From Limnephilus marmoratus (lineage: Eukaryota > Arthropoda > Insecta > Trichoptera > Limnephilidae), in contig OU862910.1 of NCBI GenBank assembly GCA_917880885.1, positions 50,211,285 through 50,275,284 on the forward strand: a stretch of 64,000 bases of DNA, given 5' to 3'. Position numbers and translations under genes: made by a program. A model generated the notes under the pieces. It had not been told where the DNA came from, ran no database searches, and was given only the letters and a program-made list of their open reading frames with translations. The first letter of the stretch is position 1; every line of letters begins with the position of its first letter. This document shows positions 1 to 10,157 of this stretch, one piece after another.

Positions 1-290
1 CCACGTCCCCTTTCCTTCATACGATCCCACACCGCCTTCCCTCTTCCCTCTCCCGTCTTCCTCCGTCTTCCCCCGTCCCGCGAATCCCCCTCCCGTTCCC
101 CTCCCCCTCTCAGGTTACGTCCCAACGATGAATGGTTAGCAATGCATAATTTCATGATGCCAGAGCTCTCTATTGTATATAGACCATCGCGGGCATGCGC
201 ACATCAAATCTCCAAAGTTTCATCGCAATCGGATGAATGGTTTAGCAATGCATAGACAACTCACATACATACATGAAGCAAGCATTTTTT
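1..290. other. C/T-rich tract and possible Helitron-like relic
   Basis: The first 115 bases are a pyrimidine-rich tract. They are followed by two near repeats of a segment reading gatgaatggtt(t)agcaatgcata (about 127 and 232). The context resembles the tails of the Helitron-like repeats at 56.8-57.6 kb, which also carry G/C-rich stretches next to a short leader. No coding content is seen. Assignment is tentative. Confidence 0.25.
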
Positions 291-489
291 GATTTTTATA
301 TATATATGTATAGATAACACAATTCACGGGTCGGTAAGGAATTGGCAAAAACTGAGTGCTGTTAGGATGCGGTATGAGCCAACCGATCCATATATTTGTA
401 TTGGGGCCTGCAAACGAGACAGGGGTCATCTGGAGTATGCAGTGGTGGTTTCAGCGGATGCTCACATATATCACATAACAAACTTCTAA

Positions 490-921
490 TTATCATATTT
501 GTCAATAATATTTATTGCAAACGGGTTTCCTCCAGTACAATTTTTTCCACTTTTTCGACGATGTCTGATGTGGTGGCCTCACCTCCCGACCATGTTTAAA
601 AAGACCATGCCACTTGTAAATCATTGATTTACTAGGGCAGTATTCCCCATAAACGGTTTGCATTTCATTCAAAATGGTCTGAGTGTTCTTTCCTTGCTTG
701 GTAAGGAATTTTATCACAGCACGGTGTTCAATTTTCTCCATGGTTTCAGTTTTCTTCCGGATTGACTTGTTTAGCAGGTGAATATTCGTAAACGAATGAC
801 TCAATAGGGCTGAAACTTAATTTATATACTAATGATGAGTCACCAATTAGTATGACACTAAACGAGCGCCCCTATCCCCCCTCCATCCCCTCCATTCCAC
901 GAACTTTTGGACCTCCCCTCG
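490..921 (-). pseudogene. mariner-like transposase N-terminus with 5' TIR (relic)
   Basis: On the minus strand the ORF starting at 741-739 encodes an N-terminal mariner helix-turn-helix (residues of the type MEKIEHRAVIKFL then IYKWHGLFKHGRE), which in the family binds the terminal inverted repeat. The reading frame slips at about 585-595: codons after GRE continue in another frame, rich in acidic and lysine residues as expected for this family. The frame then runs into a stop at about 518. A mariner-type terminus (tacgaggggaggtccaaaag on the minus strand) lies at 904-923, upstream of the ORF. The catalytic DDD domain and the other TIR are absent, so this is a non-functional remnant of the 5' half. 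Confidence 0.7.
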
Positions 922-1735
922 TATATATATATATATAGTTATGTGAAATTGAACCATAATAAAATTTTATTAGTTACATTTTACAAATAATAAAAGAAAA
1001 AATTATTAAATAACATTTTCATAAAAAGAAAATTAGGGGTAGGTATATTTATTTTTTCGAGGTTTTTTTTTTTATTTTTATTTATTTGACTTTCACCCTA
1101 AGGGTGATCTTGGCCATTTCTTAAAGATAGTTACATATTTTAAAAACTATTTACATTTTCAGTTTTTTTTTAAATTAGTGACTTTATCAGTTTTTTAAAA
1201 TTAGTTACATTTTCAGTTTTTTACATGGAATAGATCAATTATATTAGCAAATATAGACAATGGTCCAAGACAAATATTCATATCATTATACAAGTTGTAC
1301 AGACTTGGTAAAGAGTAATTACAAAATTGTAGAGTAGGAAGATGTACAGAAGTGTGGGCCGCAACACACTTTCCACACTTATTCCACGGTTCATGAAGTG
1401 TCATTTCATACATTCTTTAAACGGCTGTATCTCCCTCAATTTTGCCGAGCGCGCCTTAATTTCTTTTTTATTCAACTTTTCCACACTTTTCCCATCTAGA
1501 AAGTGCATTTTTATTAAAATCCTCCACATTTGGCGGGATCTGCATTTCACCCAATATTATTGTTTTTAGGTTCCCCGAAGCGATCGAAAAATGATTAAAA
1601 AATATTTTTGTGAATTATTCCCAAATGGTAGAGATGAAAGAGTTACAATTACAAAATTCACAATAACAATTTATTTACTGTTAAAGCAGTTACATTATTA
1701 AAAATTGCAATCATAACTATTACAGAATTAAATTG
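922..1735. other. AT-rich non-coding sequence
   Basis: A short (TA)n run is followed by AT-rich sequence with repeated ttagttacattttcagtttttt phrases (about 1125-1220). I see no gene, tRNA or clear transposon terminus. ORFs here are short and show no recognisable motif. Confidence 0.4.
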
Positions 1736-1736
1736 A

Positions 1737-2268
1737 TCAATTATTCCGGTGAAAATCACGTTTTGTTTCAATTTTTGGCATATTTTTCCTGGAGTTTATG
1801 GTTGTGGTAATAAGGTCTTCCCTGTTCCTCTTGCCACACACTTTCGAAGATGTTTCAGTCACAACCTTTACACAACGTTCTACAGATTGTGTAAGACAGG
1901 GGAACCTGTCAAAGTTGATTAAAATAAGGCTGACTTCTGAAGTTAGGTTAAGTTCTTCTAATTCTTCTACCATTACATCTTTCAAAATGGGAAGATACGT
2001 GATTGGCGTATCTTGCCAAGATATAATATCGAAGTATGATTGTGCATCAAAATTCAACATGGGTACTTTAAATGTTCGGTTTTTTGTCCGGAATAACTAA
2101 CTCTCTGGCTTTCAATAAACGACTTATTCCAAGTTCTTTCATGGTAGGCGATTCATCGGTTGTCATTGACAAGACTAAATTTTCAGGATGAGCGAAGTAA
2201 GCACTTCGCTGTATCACAGGATTAATTATTACTTTTAATTCGTCTGGAAGATAGCCAGAAAAATTCAA
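1737..2268 (-). pseudogene. Broken ORF of a recurrent arthropod hypothetical protein
   Basis: Two minus-strand ORFs (2268-2068 and 2060-1737) form one protein broken by a single-base frameshift at the T6 run 2080-2085. Reading across the run, the second frame continues directly into a TFKVP segment and then MLNFDAQSYFDIISW. The C-terminal part has the pattern FPCLTQSVERCVKVVTE followed by SRKNMPKIETKRDF. I recall this pattern, with HTQ(A/S)VERCVKLVTEA and R(K/E)xMPxFxTK, as a repeated uncharacterised protein in arthropod genomes. No enzymatic motif is evident and the function is unknown. The upstream part of the protein is not found. The multicopy nature is remembered, not tested. Confidence 0.5.
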
Positions 2269-2411
2269 TCATGCTAAAAAATATGCCTCGAACCTTTTTG
2301 CACGACCCATGCAGTTTTATATCAAACCATATAGGAACGTATGCCCTCATGATAAACGTGGCTAACAAAACAAATTTTTCTGATGGCGTTGCGCTTCCAA
2401 TATATAGTTAA

Positions 2412-2813
2412 GGGGGCGTTCAAGTATTATGTCACGCAATTTTTCAACATTTTTGACCCCCCCTCTCCCCATGTAACGCGCCGTAACGTTTTTCCGTACT
2501 ACCCCCCCCCCCCCCTCCCCTAAACGTTACTTAACGCCCAGGTGACAATTTTTACCTGAAAGTCACAATTAAGTTGCGCAAAGTACTAGAAAGTCACTTA
2601 AATACCTTTTTTCTTGCTTTAATCGCGTTTGCGGTAATAAATAAAACAAGAGATATCGAGAACGAAAATGATTGCCAATTTGGAAAATTTTAATTCCCTA
2701 GTTTTTTTTATCTAAATAAAGAAAAACATGTTACGTAACGCGTTGTTCGAACCCTCCCCTCCCCCCTCTCGTAACGCACAGTAACGTTTCATAAGACCCC
2801 CCCCCCCAGTTGC
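2412..2813. mobile_element. Short TIR element (family B), internally deleted copy
   Basis: It begins GGGGGCGTTCAAGTATTA after a TTAA-containing flank. A gacccccccct tract, a gtaacgcgccgtaacg motif and a second C-tract follow. On the right, aaaacatgttacgtaacgcg and another C-run mirror the left half. The same left and right halves flank 1.8 kb of extra sequence at 47246-49538, so this is a MITE-sized deletion derivative. The right terminus is missing, and the sequence runs into a fragment of the CR1-type 3' tail (cctcctgtgtggagcta) at 2813-2829. Confidence 0.65.
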
Positions 2814-3190
2814 CTCCTGTGTGGAGCTAATAAAATAAAAATAAAATGTTGAAATCCAAAAAGAATGCTAAGCGTATGGTTGTTAGCAGAATGTAAGCGT
2901 AATGGTTAAGATTAAGAAGGGACACTTGACGTTTTGGACATATCCGGGTGAGAGAGCGGGTGAACAAAGAATTAATAGAAGTTGTAAGTCTAAGTGATGA
3001 TACACAGGTTAAATGTATAAATGATGTAAAATGCCAAGGTGATTTTGTCACGAAAACAGTGCTATAAAAATGTTCCAAAATTTATTGTTATTGACGCAGA
3101 AGTTAATGGTAAAAAAAGTCAGGAATGACTGGAGAATACAACACGATCAAGTGAATCAATTACTTTATTTGTAATTGATTCAATCAATCA
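2814..3190. other. Unassigned sequence between repeats
   Basis: A 17-base fragment of the CR1/SINE2 tail is followed by about 350 bases without a recognised element. On the plus strand 2948-3063 is open and encodes a polar segment (RVRERVNKELIEVVSLSDD and onward) with no family I recognise. It may be a fragment of a decayed gene, but codon-level support is weak. Confidence 0.25.
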
Positions 3191-4048
3191 TAATTATTTA
3201 ATTTTTTTATTTTTATAAAAGCGGAGACGGTTTACCATTGGTTCCCGTGAGTACTTAGGCCATGGGCCCATTGTACTTTCTCCCATTTTACCTCAATCCT
3301 TTATCAATAACCCAGTCCCTTTAATAAAGTTCACCAGAGTTGTTATCGGATATGTGGCTAGGTCTTCTGGTTCTACAACATGTCTCCCCAGGTATCTGAG
3401 CCTAATTCCGACCAGGGCAGGACATTGGCACCATAAGTGAATTGGAGTCTCTTCATCCTCTTCACATTTTCTACATCTACTGGTGCTTTCCACTCCCAAT
3501 AGCTGCATGTGTTTCCTGAGATGGCAGTGTCCGGTTAGTAGGCCTACCAGTTCCCTCAGCGAGTTTCTGTCCATATCGAGTAGTTTCCTGGTCCGTCTGG
3601 GGTCGGGTCCGTTTATGAGTACTTTGGATTGTCTCATTCCGGGTGCCCTCTCCCATTCCTTCCAGTGCTGGGATTTGACCGACCTCTCGATATGTAATTT
3701 GGTGTGGCAAGCTGCTACTCCTACGGCCGGCTCAGATCCCGCAAGTGGTGCTTTCGCCCCTTTCCTTGCTAGTTCGTCAGCCCGCTCGTTGCCCTCAATA
3801 CCCTTATGTCCTGGTACCCATATCAGGGTTATTTTATTGATGGTAGCGAGTTCTGTAAGAACGGTTCTACATTCCATCACCAGTCTGGAGTCACATCGGT
3901 TACTTTCCAGTGCCATAAGGGCTGCCTGGCTATCAGAACAAATAGTTATGTTCTTATTCCTGTACCCGATACGTATATTCTCCTGTGCGCAGGCCAAGAT
4001 GGCTTTCATCTCAGCCTGAAACACAGTGCAGTGTATTCCTAGAGGTAT
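3190..4048 (-). pseudogene. Non-LTR retrotransposon ORF2, 3' part: RNase H and Cys-rich tail
   Basis: This is the C-terminal part of the ORF2 whose 5' part lies at 10511-13392; the BEL/Pao element separates the two. The frame resumes immediately at 4048. It encodes the rest of an RNase H domain (CSDSQAALMALE, then IWVPGHKGIEGNERADELAR, which supplies the late His and Asp). After the domain comes a Cys-rich knuckle (CRKCEEDEETPIHLWCQCP). The stop is at 3293-3295. RNase H in ORF2 degrades RNA in the RNA-DNA hybrid and is found in I/LOA-type non-LTR clades. The 3' UTR ends in an A-rich run on the minus strand near 3190-3225. Confidence 0.85.
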
Positions 4049-4401
4049 TGTTGCATCCGAGACTGTCTCGAACTTACAGCCTCAAATGCAACTGACGAAA
4101 AATGGACTGTAAAGGCAAAACCAAAACGAAAATGTTTCTGAAGTTGGATGATTGACTGTGTGGTAAATAATTGGAATGTAAGGACAAGGGAAACCAAAGG
4201 CACTTACCAAAATACGAAGGGCGAAACACCAAAAAACACAACTAGTTGATTGCAAAATGTCAGGCCATCTCACTGTACAGTGTTGAATGTTATTGTGCCT
4301 TGTTTTGTTTCACCATGGTGACATTGGTTGGGGAGGGTAGGAAGGATAAAATGACATTCCGGTAGGAACTGTGCATACTGTCACTATTTCAAAATCAAAC
4401 A
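4049..4401 (-). repeat. 3' LTR of the BEL/Pao element
   Basis: A direct repeat of 10158-10510 with the same 353-bp length. It ends in the terminal dinucleotides TG/CA. The polypurine tract for plus-strand priming lies at 4402-4413 (minus strand CGGGGGCGGGAA). Confidence 0.95.
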
Positions 4402-4759
4402 TTCCCGCCCCCGAGAAGAGATTGAAATCTCTTATCTACGACCGATGGCAAATCACACATTTCCGAATACTGACAACAAACAAATGAATATAATAACAAC
4501 CAATTAACAAAACGACAAACAATTATTCAATCTTTGTGCAACAAACAATTTTAACGAAATTAAAAAAAAAAAAAAATTGAAACGTAAGTCTAAAATAACG
4601 CTAAAATTAGTACATACGAATATATTCCTAAAATAATTTATCGAAGAACTATCTTTCATAGCAACCGACACCGCGGTAAATCGAACAAAATGTAAGGAGG
4701 AAACAAACGAAAATAAAAACGATAAATATAAAATTAAAATCAAATTACGAGTAAATGTT
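4402..4759 (-). other. BEL/Pao 3' untranslated region with polypurine tract
   Basis: AT-rich sequence between the end of pol and the 3' LTR. It contains an A14 run at 4562-4576 and the polypurine tract next to the LTR. No env or accessory ORF is credible here. Confidence 0.7.
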
Positions 4760-5047
4760 TCATAGTGGCAATGGATAAAGTTTGACAACTGGCCGACGAA
4801 ATATTCCTTGTGCAGTTTTAACTGTCACAACCCGTACGATTTGATCAGGACCCGGATGACATTCCTCGATGCGTCCCAATGGCCAATGCATAGATGGAAT
4901 TTTTCCATCATTTATTAACACCAAATCTCCAGCATTAAGGTTAGGTGACGAAGTTATCCATTTTCCACGTTGTTGAAGGGTGTGTAAATATTCTTTTTTC
5001 CATCGATTCCAAAATGCCTGAGTTATTTTTTGCAACAATTGTCACCG
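4760..5047 (-). pseudogene. BEL/Pao pol C-terminus, out of frame with the main ORF
   Basis: The frame encodes a basic, Trp-containing segment (FWNRWKKEYLHTLQQRGKW, then GDLVLINDG and PLGRIEECHPG). This matches the integrase-adjacent C-terminal domain of BEL/Pao pol (DUF5641 type). It is cut off from the main ORF by a frameshift near 5050-5060 and by an in-frame TGA just downstream at about 5040-5042. Both lesions fall where the integrase core passes into this tail. The copy therefore probably cannot make the complete polyprotein. Confidence 0.8.
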
Positions 5048-5058
5048 CGATAACCTAT

Positions 5059-8000
5059 TCATAAGTACTCAGACCAATCAGGTTCAGGAACCGATGTAAG
5101 AGGAGCCCCTATCAAAAAATGACCAGGCGTCAATGCTTCAAGTTCAGATGGATCAGAAGACAATTGAGATAATGGACGAGAATTCAAGATGGCTTCTATT
5201 CGACTAAACAATGTTGCTAATTCCTCAAACGTGAGTACTTGTTCACCTATTACTCGTTTTAGGTGATATTTTGAGGATTTTATTCCTGCTTCATATATGC
5301 CTCCAAAGTGAGGTGCAGAAGGGGGATGAAAATACCATTTGATTTGCCGCGTGGTGGCAGCAGATGTGAGGTAATCACGAGCTGATAAGTCTTTGTTAGC
5401 GCCGACAAAGTTTGTGCCGTTATCACTAATGATACAAGAACATAATCCCCGTCTGGCTAAAAAGCGATCCAAAGCTGCTAAGAAAGCTTCCGAGGATAAA
5501 TCAGATACAACTTCTAAGTGTACTGCCTTGGTACTCAAACAAATAAATAAGCACAGATAAGCCTTCAAAACTTTGGCTCCTCTACGCCTATTTTCCTTAA
5601 TTGAAAACGGGCCACCAAAATCCACCCCAACGTTGAGGAAAGGACGACCTTCACGAAATCTAATTTGGGGCAAATCTCCCATCATAGGCTGTACACCAAC
5701 AGGACGAGCCTTGAAACATGTTATACATTTACTAAGACGCGACCGAATGACGTTTCGAGCAGAAACAATCCAATATTTTGATTGTAGAATTGACAATAAT
5801 GTCCTAGGCCCCACATGCAAATAAGTCTTATGAAACGAGTCAATAATCAAGTTAGTAAGGTGACTTTTCTTGGGCAAAAGTATAGGATGTTGAAAATTAG
5901 AGGCGATAGGGGCATTGTGTAACCGCCCACCTACTCTGAGCAGACCAACCGGGTCTAAAAAAGGCATTAACTTTTGAACATGAGACGAGTTACGGCAATT
6001 TTTGCCTGCATCAATATGAAAATGCACACGTTGCACTTTCAAAATCCATAATTTTAGAGATGAATGCAACTCCTCGACGGTTAATATTCCGAATATACGA
6101 TCCTCTTTCTTTTTTCGAATGTTAACAGCAAATCTCAAAATCCATGCTGTAACACGTTGCAATCTTGTTGATGAAGAAAATCTATTTAACGTCTCCTCAT
6201 TCCACGAATCAGTTGTTGTCAATACATGAATATTGTTGGCCTTTAGTTCAGGAACAACATCAAGTTTTACACTGGAAGAATGGAACAATGGCCACTCATC
6301 GACGGGTGATAGCATCCAAGGAGGCCCCCTCCACCATAACTCTGTATTGACCAACTGATCAGGCAAAAGTCCTCTGCTGGATACGTCAGCTGGGTTCAAA
6401 TGAGTACGTATATGAAACCATTTGATCAAAGAATTAACTTCATTGATTTGTCCTATTCGATTGGCAACAAAGGTTTGCAAATTATATGTAGGTGTATGAA
6501 TCCATGATAAGACTATTGTAGAATCCGTAAATGCGAACACTTTATCAATATGTAAAGTTGTACCGAATGATTTCAAAACATAATCCAAAAGTCGAGCGAG
6601 CAACAAAGCACCACATAATTCTAAATGTGGAATAGAAAGAGTTTTCACAGGAGCCACCTTTGACTTGGCAACCAAAAGTCTAATGTTAAATTCTTGCTTC
6701 GAATGTTGGGACCGAATGTACAAAACACAAGCATAACCCTTTTCGGATGCATCTGCAAATCCCACTAATTGATATGTATTATCACTACTCTCCCCTATGT
6801 AACGCGGAATTTGAATATTGGCTAAAGTTGACAATGACGATACTATTGCCGTCCAATGAGATTGAACCTCGACAGGAACTGGACCGTCCCAGTTCAATCC
6901 AAGCTTCCACAACTGTTGTAACAAACATTTAGCCAAAAACGTGACGGGGGAAATCCATCCAAGGGGATCAAAAATCTTTGCAATTGTTGATAAGATTGAC
7001 CTTTTAGAAAATATTATTTGTGATGTTTTTACTCGATACGAGAATGAATCGATTTGCGAATTCCAAACAATACCTAAAATCTTAATGTTATTGGCATGAT
7101 CTAAATCAATTTCTATAGGTGCTTCCTGGTGTGAGATTGGAATATCAGAAAGCAGTTCACGACAATTACACGACCACTTGCTCAATTCAAAACCGCCAAG
7201 ATTAAGTAGTTCCACCAAGTCTCGCTGCAATTTACGTGCCGATTCAAGTGTGGATGCTCCAGTTAAAATATCGTCAACGTACATATTTTCTAATAAAACT
7301 TTTGATGCTGTCGAAAATTTGGCATCTGCATCCGATGCGAGTTGATGTAAAGTACGTATAGCGAGAAACGGTGCGGAAGCCGTTCCGTAGGTAACAGTTT
7401 GCAGTTCAAATTCTTTAATCATTTGTTCCGGTGATTCACGCCATAAAATATGTTGATAGGATCTATCCTCTGGTCGAACCAATATTTGTCTATACATTTT
7501 GCAAATATCTGTTGTAAAGACAATTTTATGCGTTCTGAAATTGAAAATTAACTTCACAATATCTTGTTGAAGTTTAGGTCCTACTAAAAGTATATCATTT
7601 AACGACTGGTTAGAAGATGTTTTTGAACTTGCGTCAAAAACAACTCTAAGTTTTTTAATGGATCCAGTATCCTTAATCACACAATGATGAGGAATGAAAT
7701 ATTTTCCACTCGAAACTGATGAACTTGTCACATCTATCATGTGGCCCAAAGATTCATATTCTCTCATGAATTGAATGTAATCAGATTTTATATCTGGATG
7801 CCGAGAGAAACGGCGCTCGAGGTGATGCAGACGAGATACTGCCGAATGATATGAATCACCAAGAGCCGATTTAACTTCCCTGAATGGAAGTGGAACAACG
7901 TAACGTCCCGCATCATTTCTACAATGCTGCGTTGAAAATATTTCCTCACAAAGCAACTCTTCCGTAGATAACGGTGAAGGATGATTTGGAAGGTCTTCGA

Positions 8001-9891
8001 TTTCCCAAAACGTTTTCAGAACAGTCTCAATTGTCGATTCTGACGTCGTCAAAAACGAATTCATGGGAGGAGACACGATGTGATCGACATTTTCCATTAA
8101 AATCCAACCAAAAGCCGTGTTCAAAGCTATCGGTTCATTAGATTTTCCTACCACCCGTCCTGAACGAAGAACGGATGAAAACAACCCAGCACCCAATAAA
8201 ATATCGATTGCAGAGGGTTTATCGAAATTTGGATCTGCCAAAGTTAAATTTCTCAAATGATCCCAGTCTCCCCGACGAATGGGAGAACTAGGCAACTGTG
8301 CACAAATGCTTGATAACACGACGAAATCCGCATCAAAAAGCTCATTCGAACATAGAGGACGGATCCGACACTTGACCAGTCCCTTCTGCGCGATGGCCGA
8401 CAACTGTCCAATTCCTCGAATAGGAATTTGTTTATTAGAACAGTCGAGGCCCAAACGAATTGCACAATCATTTGAAATAAAATTTGCCTGACTGGCACAA
8501 TCCAATAATACACGAACCTTGTGAAAATGACCCTTTTTATCACGAGCTTCTACGATGGCCGTAGCTAACAAAACTGATGATTGGCTAGAGCTCGATAAAA
8601 CGTTGAGATTGTTAAGCCTCTCCGAATGAGGTGTGGTTGCCGCGATGGCCGATACGATTGGGTCGATTGTCTCAGGTGGCGAATCGAGTACTTCTTGTCT
8701 AGAAGTGTTATCGAAATTGTTGCTGTTTGACGCCTGTACTTGCCTATTTACGTCACGAGAAAAATGCAACAAAGAATGATGATTTTTATGGCACTGAAAA
8801 CAATTAAAACGCGACGAACAGTTCTTGACCAAATGCTGAGCGGAAAGACAATTCTGACACAATTTATATTTCTTCACAACATCGAATCTAGCAGGTGGTT
8901 GTAGCTTTAAAAATTGGTCACACTTTGAAAGAAAATGTCCACCTTTGCATATTAAGCACACCGACTTTTGTGTACTGACAAAAGAATTTAATAAGCGATT
9001 TGTTTTTGCTTTTGGCGCTTCACTTTTCATACCGTACCCATGAACCGATTCATAAATTTTAGATTGTGATTCTAAAAACAACAATAATTGCGAAAATGAT
9101 GGAATTTCGTCCTTATGACCTATTAACTCGAAGTTAGTTCTTAAGTCATCAGGAGTTTTCTTCAAAACGATATGTAGTAATAAAAATGACCACTGATCTG
9201 TTGGAAAATGTAACGCTTCTAATGCCTGAATATTTTCCTTCAAAACATTAACGACAGATCTAAGCGAATACTTTTTAATTATGGGGCACGAGATAATGTT
9301 CTCTACGTGTCTGTCCGCAATTATCCGTTTGTTATGAAAACGATCTCTCAACAAATTGTAAGCAATTGGATAATTGATTGCGGAAACAGGAAGATGCTTT
9401 ATAATTTTCAACGCGTCACCCGATAGTGCTCCTAACAAATAATGTAATTTATGTATGTCACTTAGAGATTCATTATCATGGATTATAGCGTCAAAAGTAT
9501 TTATAAAATTGATCCATTCAGTGATACCACCCGAAAAAGTTGGCAAACTAATTTTTGGAAGTGAAAAACCGAGGCTATTTGATGTTTTTATAGAATCTTC
9601 CTTTGGTGGAAAAACTGCCAGATAATTCGTATGAATTTCAAAATACATGTTCATAAAAGTTTTGTATTTATTTTCCAAATCGGTTAAGTCTAATTCTTCA
9701 CTTTTTGACGTTTCTAGAATCACATAAGATTCAACAAAGTCATTCCTTTGCTTTTCGATATCCTTAATTCTAACCAGTAAGCTATTTCTATCTAATAAAT
9801 TACCAGAAACAACTGCTCTGATCGACGAATCATGAATTTCACGAAGGCCTAAGATTGCCAATTTATTACGAACAACAGCAGAAGCAGCCAT
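5059..9891 (-). CDS. BEL/Pao gag-pol polyprotein (1610 aa, C-terminus lost)
   Basis: One ORF encodes gag and pol. A DUF1759-type gag region covers roughly residues 100-290 (LPKISLPTFSGG, then EWINFINTFDAII). Zinc knuckles lie at about 312-365 (CLICKGGHFLSKC, LCQNCLSAQHLVKNC, CFQCHKNHH). The aspartic protease motif LLDCASQ is near 463. Reverse transcriptase spans about 745-900 with YVDD at 871-874. A Pao peptidase A17-type region and RNase H (FADASEKGYACVLY) follow. The integrase HHCC finger comes next, then the catalytic core with VGVDFGGPF, SDNGTNFVG and an EAGIK glutamate. Such proteins copy element RNA in cytoplasmic particles and integrate the cDNA. The start MAASAVV is the first ATG after a 266-base leader. 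The ORF ends early at a frameshift near 5059. Confidence 0.93.
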   Translation of the reverse strand: MAASAVVRNKLAILGLREIHDSSIRAVVSGNLLDRNSLLVRIKDIEKQRNDFVESYVILETSKSEELDLTDLENKYKTFMNMYFEIHTNYLAVFPPKEDSIKTSNSLGFSLPKISLPTFSGGITEWINFINTFDAIIHDNESLSDIHKLHYLLGALSGDALKIIKHLPVSAINYPIAYNLLRDRFHNKRIIADRHVENIISCPIIKKYSLRSVVNVLKENIQALEALHFPTDQWSFLLLHIVLKKTPDDLRTNFELIGHKDEIPSFSQLLLFLESQSKIYESVHGYGMKSEAPKAKTNRLLNSFVSTQKSVCLICKGGHFLSKCDQFLKLQPPARFDVVKKYKLCQNCLSAQHLVKNCSSRFNCFQCHKNHHSLLHFSRDVNRQVQASNSNNFDNTSRQEVLDSPPETIDPIVSAIAATTPHSERLNNLNVLSSSSQSSVLLATAIVEARDKKGHFHKVRVLLDCASQANFISNDCAIRLGLDCSNKQIPIRGIGQLSAIAQKGLVKCRIRPLCSNELFDADFVVLSSICAQLPSSPIRRGDWDHLRNLTLADPNFDKPSAIDILLGAGLFSSVLRSGRVVGKSNEPIALNTAFGWILMENVDHIVSPPMNSFLTTSESTIETVLKTFWEIEDLPNHPSPLSTEELLCEEIFSTQHCRNDAGRYVVPLPFREVKSALGDSYHSAVSRLHHLERRFSRHPDIKSDYIQFMREYESLGHMIDVTSSSVSSGKYFIPHHCVIKDTGSIKKLRVVFDASSKTSSNQSLNDILLVGPKLQQDIVKLIFNFRTHKIVFTTDICKMYRQILVRPEDRSYQHILWRESPEQMIKEFELQTVTYGTASAPFLAIRTLHQLASDADAKFSTASKVLLENMYVDDILTGASTLESARKLQRDLVELLNLGGFELSKWSCNCRELLSDIPISHQEAPIEIDLDHANNIKILGIVWNSQIDSFSYRVKTSQIIFSKRSILSTIAKIFDPLGWISPVTFLAKCLLQQLWKLGLNWDGPVPVEVQSHWTAIVSSLSTLANIQIPRYIGESSDNTYQLVGFADASEKGYACVLYIRSQHSKQEFNIRLLVAKSKVAPVKTLSIPHLELCGALLLARLLDYVLKSFGTTLHIDKVFAFTDSTIVLSWIHTPTYNLQTFVANRIGQINEVNSLIKWFHIRTHLNPADVSSRGLLPDQLVNTELWWRGPPWMLSPVDEWPLFHSSSVKLDVVPELKANNIHVLTTTDSWNEETLNRFSSSTRLQRVTAWILRFAVNIRKKKEDRIFGILTVEELHSSLKLWILKVQRVHFHIDAGKNCRNSSHVQKLMPFLDPVGLLRVGGRLHNAPIASNFQHPILLPKKSHLTNLIIDSFHKTYLHVGPRTLLSILQSKYWIVSARNVIRSRLSKCITCFKARPVGVQPMMGDLPQIRFREGRPFLNVGVDFGGPFSIKENRRRGAKVLKAYLCLFICLSTKAVHLEVVSDLSSEAFLAALDRFLARRGLCSCIISDNGTNFVGANKDLSARDYLTSAATTRQIKWYFHPPSAPHFGGIYEAGIKSSKYHLKRVIGEQVLTFEELATLFSRIEAILNSRPLSQLSSDPSELEALTPGHFLIGAPLTSVPEPDWSEYL

Positions 9892-10157
9892 TGTAAATTA
9901 ATTTTATTTAAATAGTATTCTATTTTATAAGCAAAGATTGAATAATAATGATATATTTTGCTAATATTTGAATAGAATTCAACAAACGAAAATGCGAAAT
10001 TTACCACGAATTTTAACCCCTTTGAAAGTGACAAAATGCCCAATTCGAAGGCCGAAATGCCAGGAATATTAGGAACACGGGATCAAGGTAATTGGAAAAA
10101 CACATACAAGCATCCAACTCCATAAAACTCAAGAGATCCGGCTCGAAGGACCAAAAA
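9892..10157 (-). other. BEL/Pao leader between 5' LTR and gag
   Basis: A 266-base non-coding leader. It contains the primer-binding site directly next to the LTR and is otherwise AT-rich. Packaging signals would be expected here, but none can be identified by eye. Confidence 0.6.
10136..10153 (-). promoter_or_regulatory. Primer-binding site, complementary to tRNA-Tyr 3' end
   Basis: The minus strand reads TGGTCCTTCGAGCCGGAT, four bases after the 5' LTR. Its complement ends in TCGAAGGACCA, which fits the acceptor stem plus CCA of eukaryotic tRNA-Tyr (5' end CCTTCGA). The tRNA identity is from memory of conserved tRNA-Tyr sequence. Confidence 0.75.

Noticed and set aside
3190..3240. Continuation of the CR1/Jockey-like RT on the far side of the I-like LINE
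   Set aside because: If the second LINE had inserted into it, the RT C-terminus should appear below 3.2 kb; nothing matching was found, so simple truncation or rearrangement is preferred.
8253..8543. ORFs inside the BEL/Pao gag-pol in other frames and on the other strand
   Set aside because: They overlap a clear gag-pol reading frame and have no motif; they are frame shadows.
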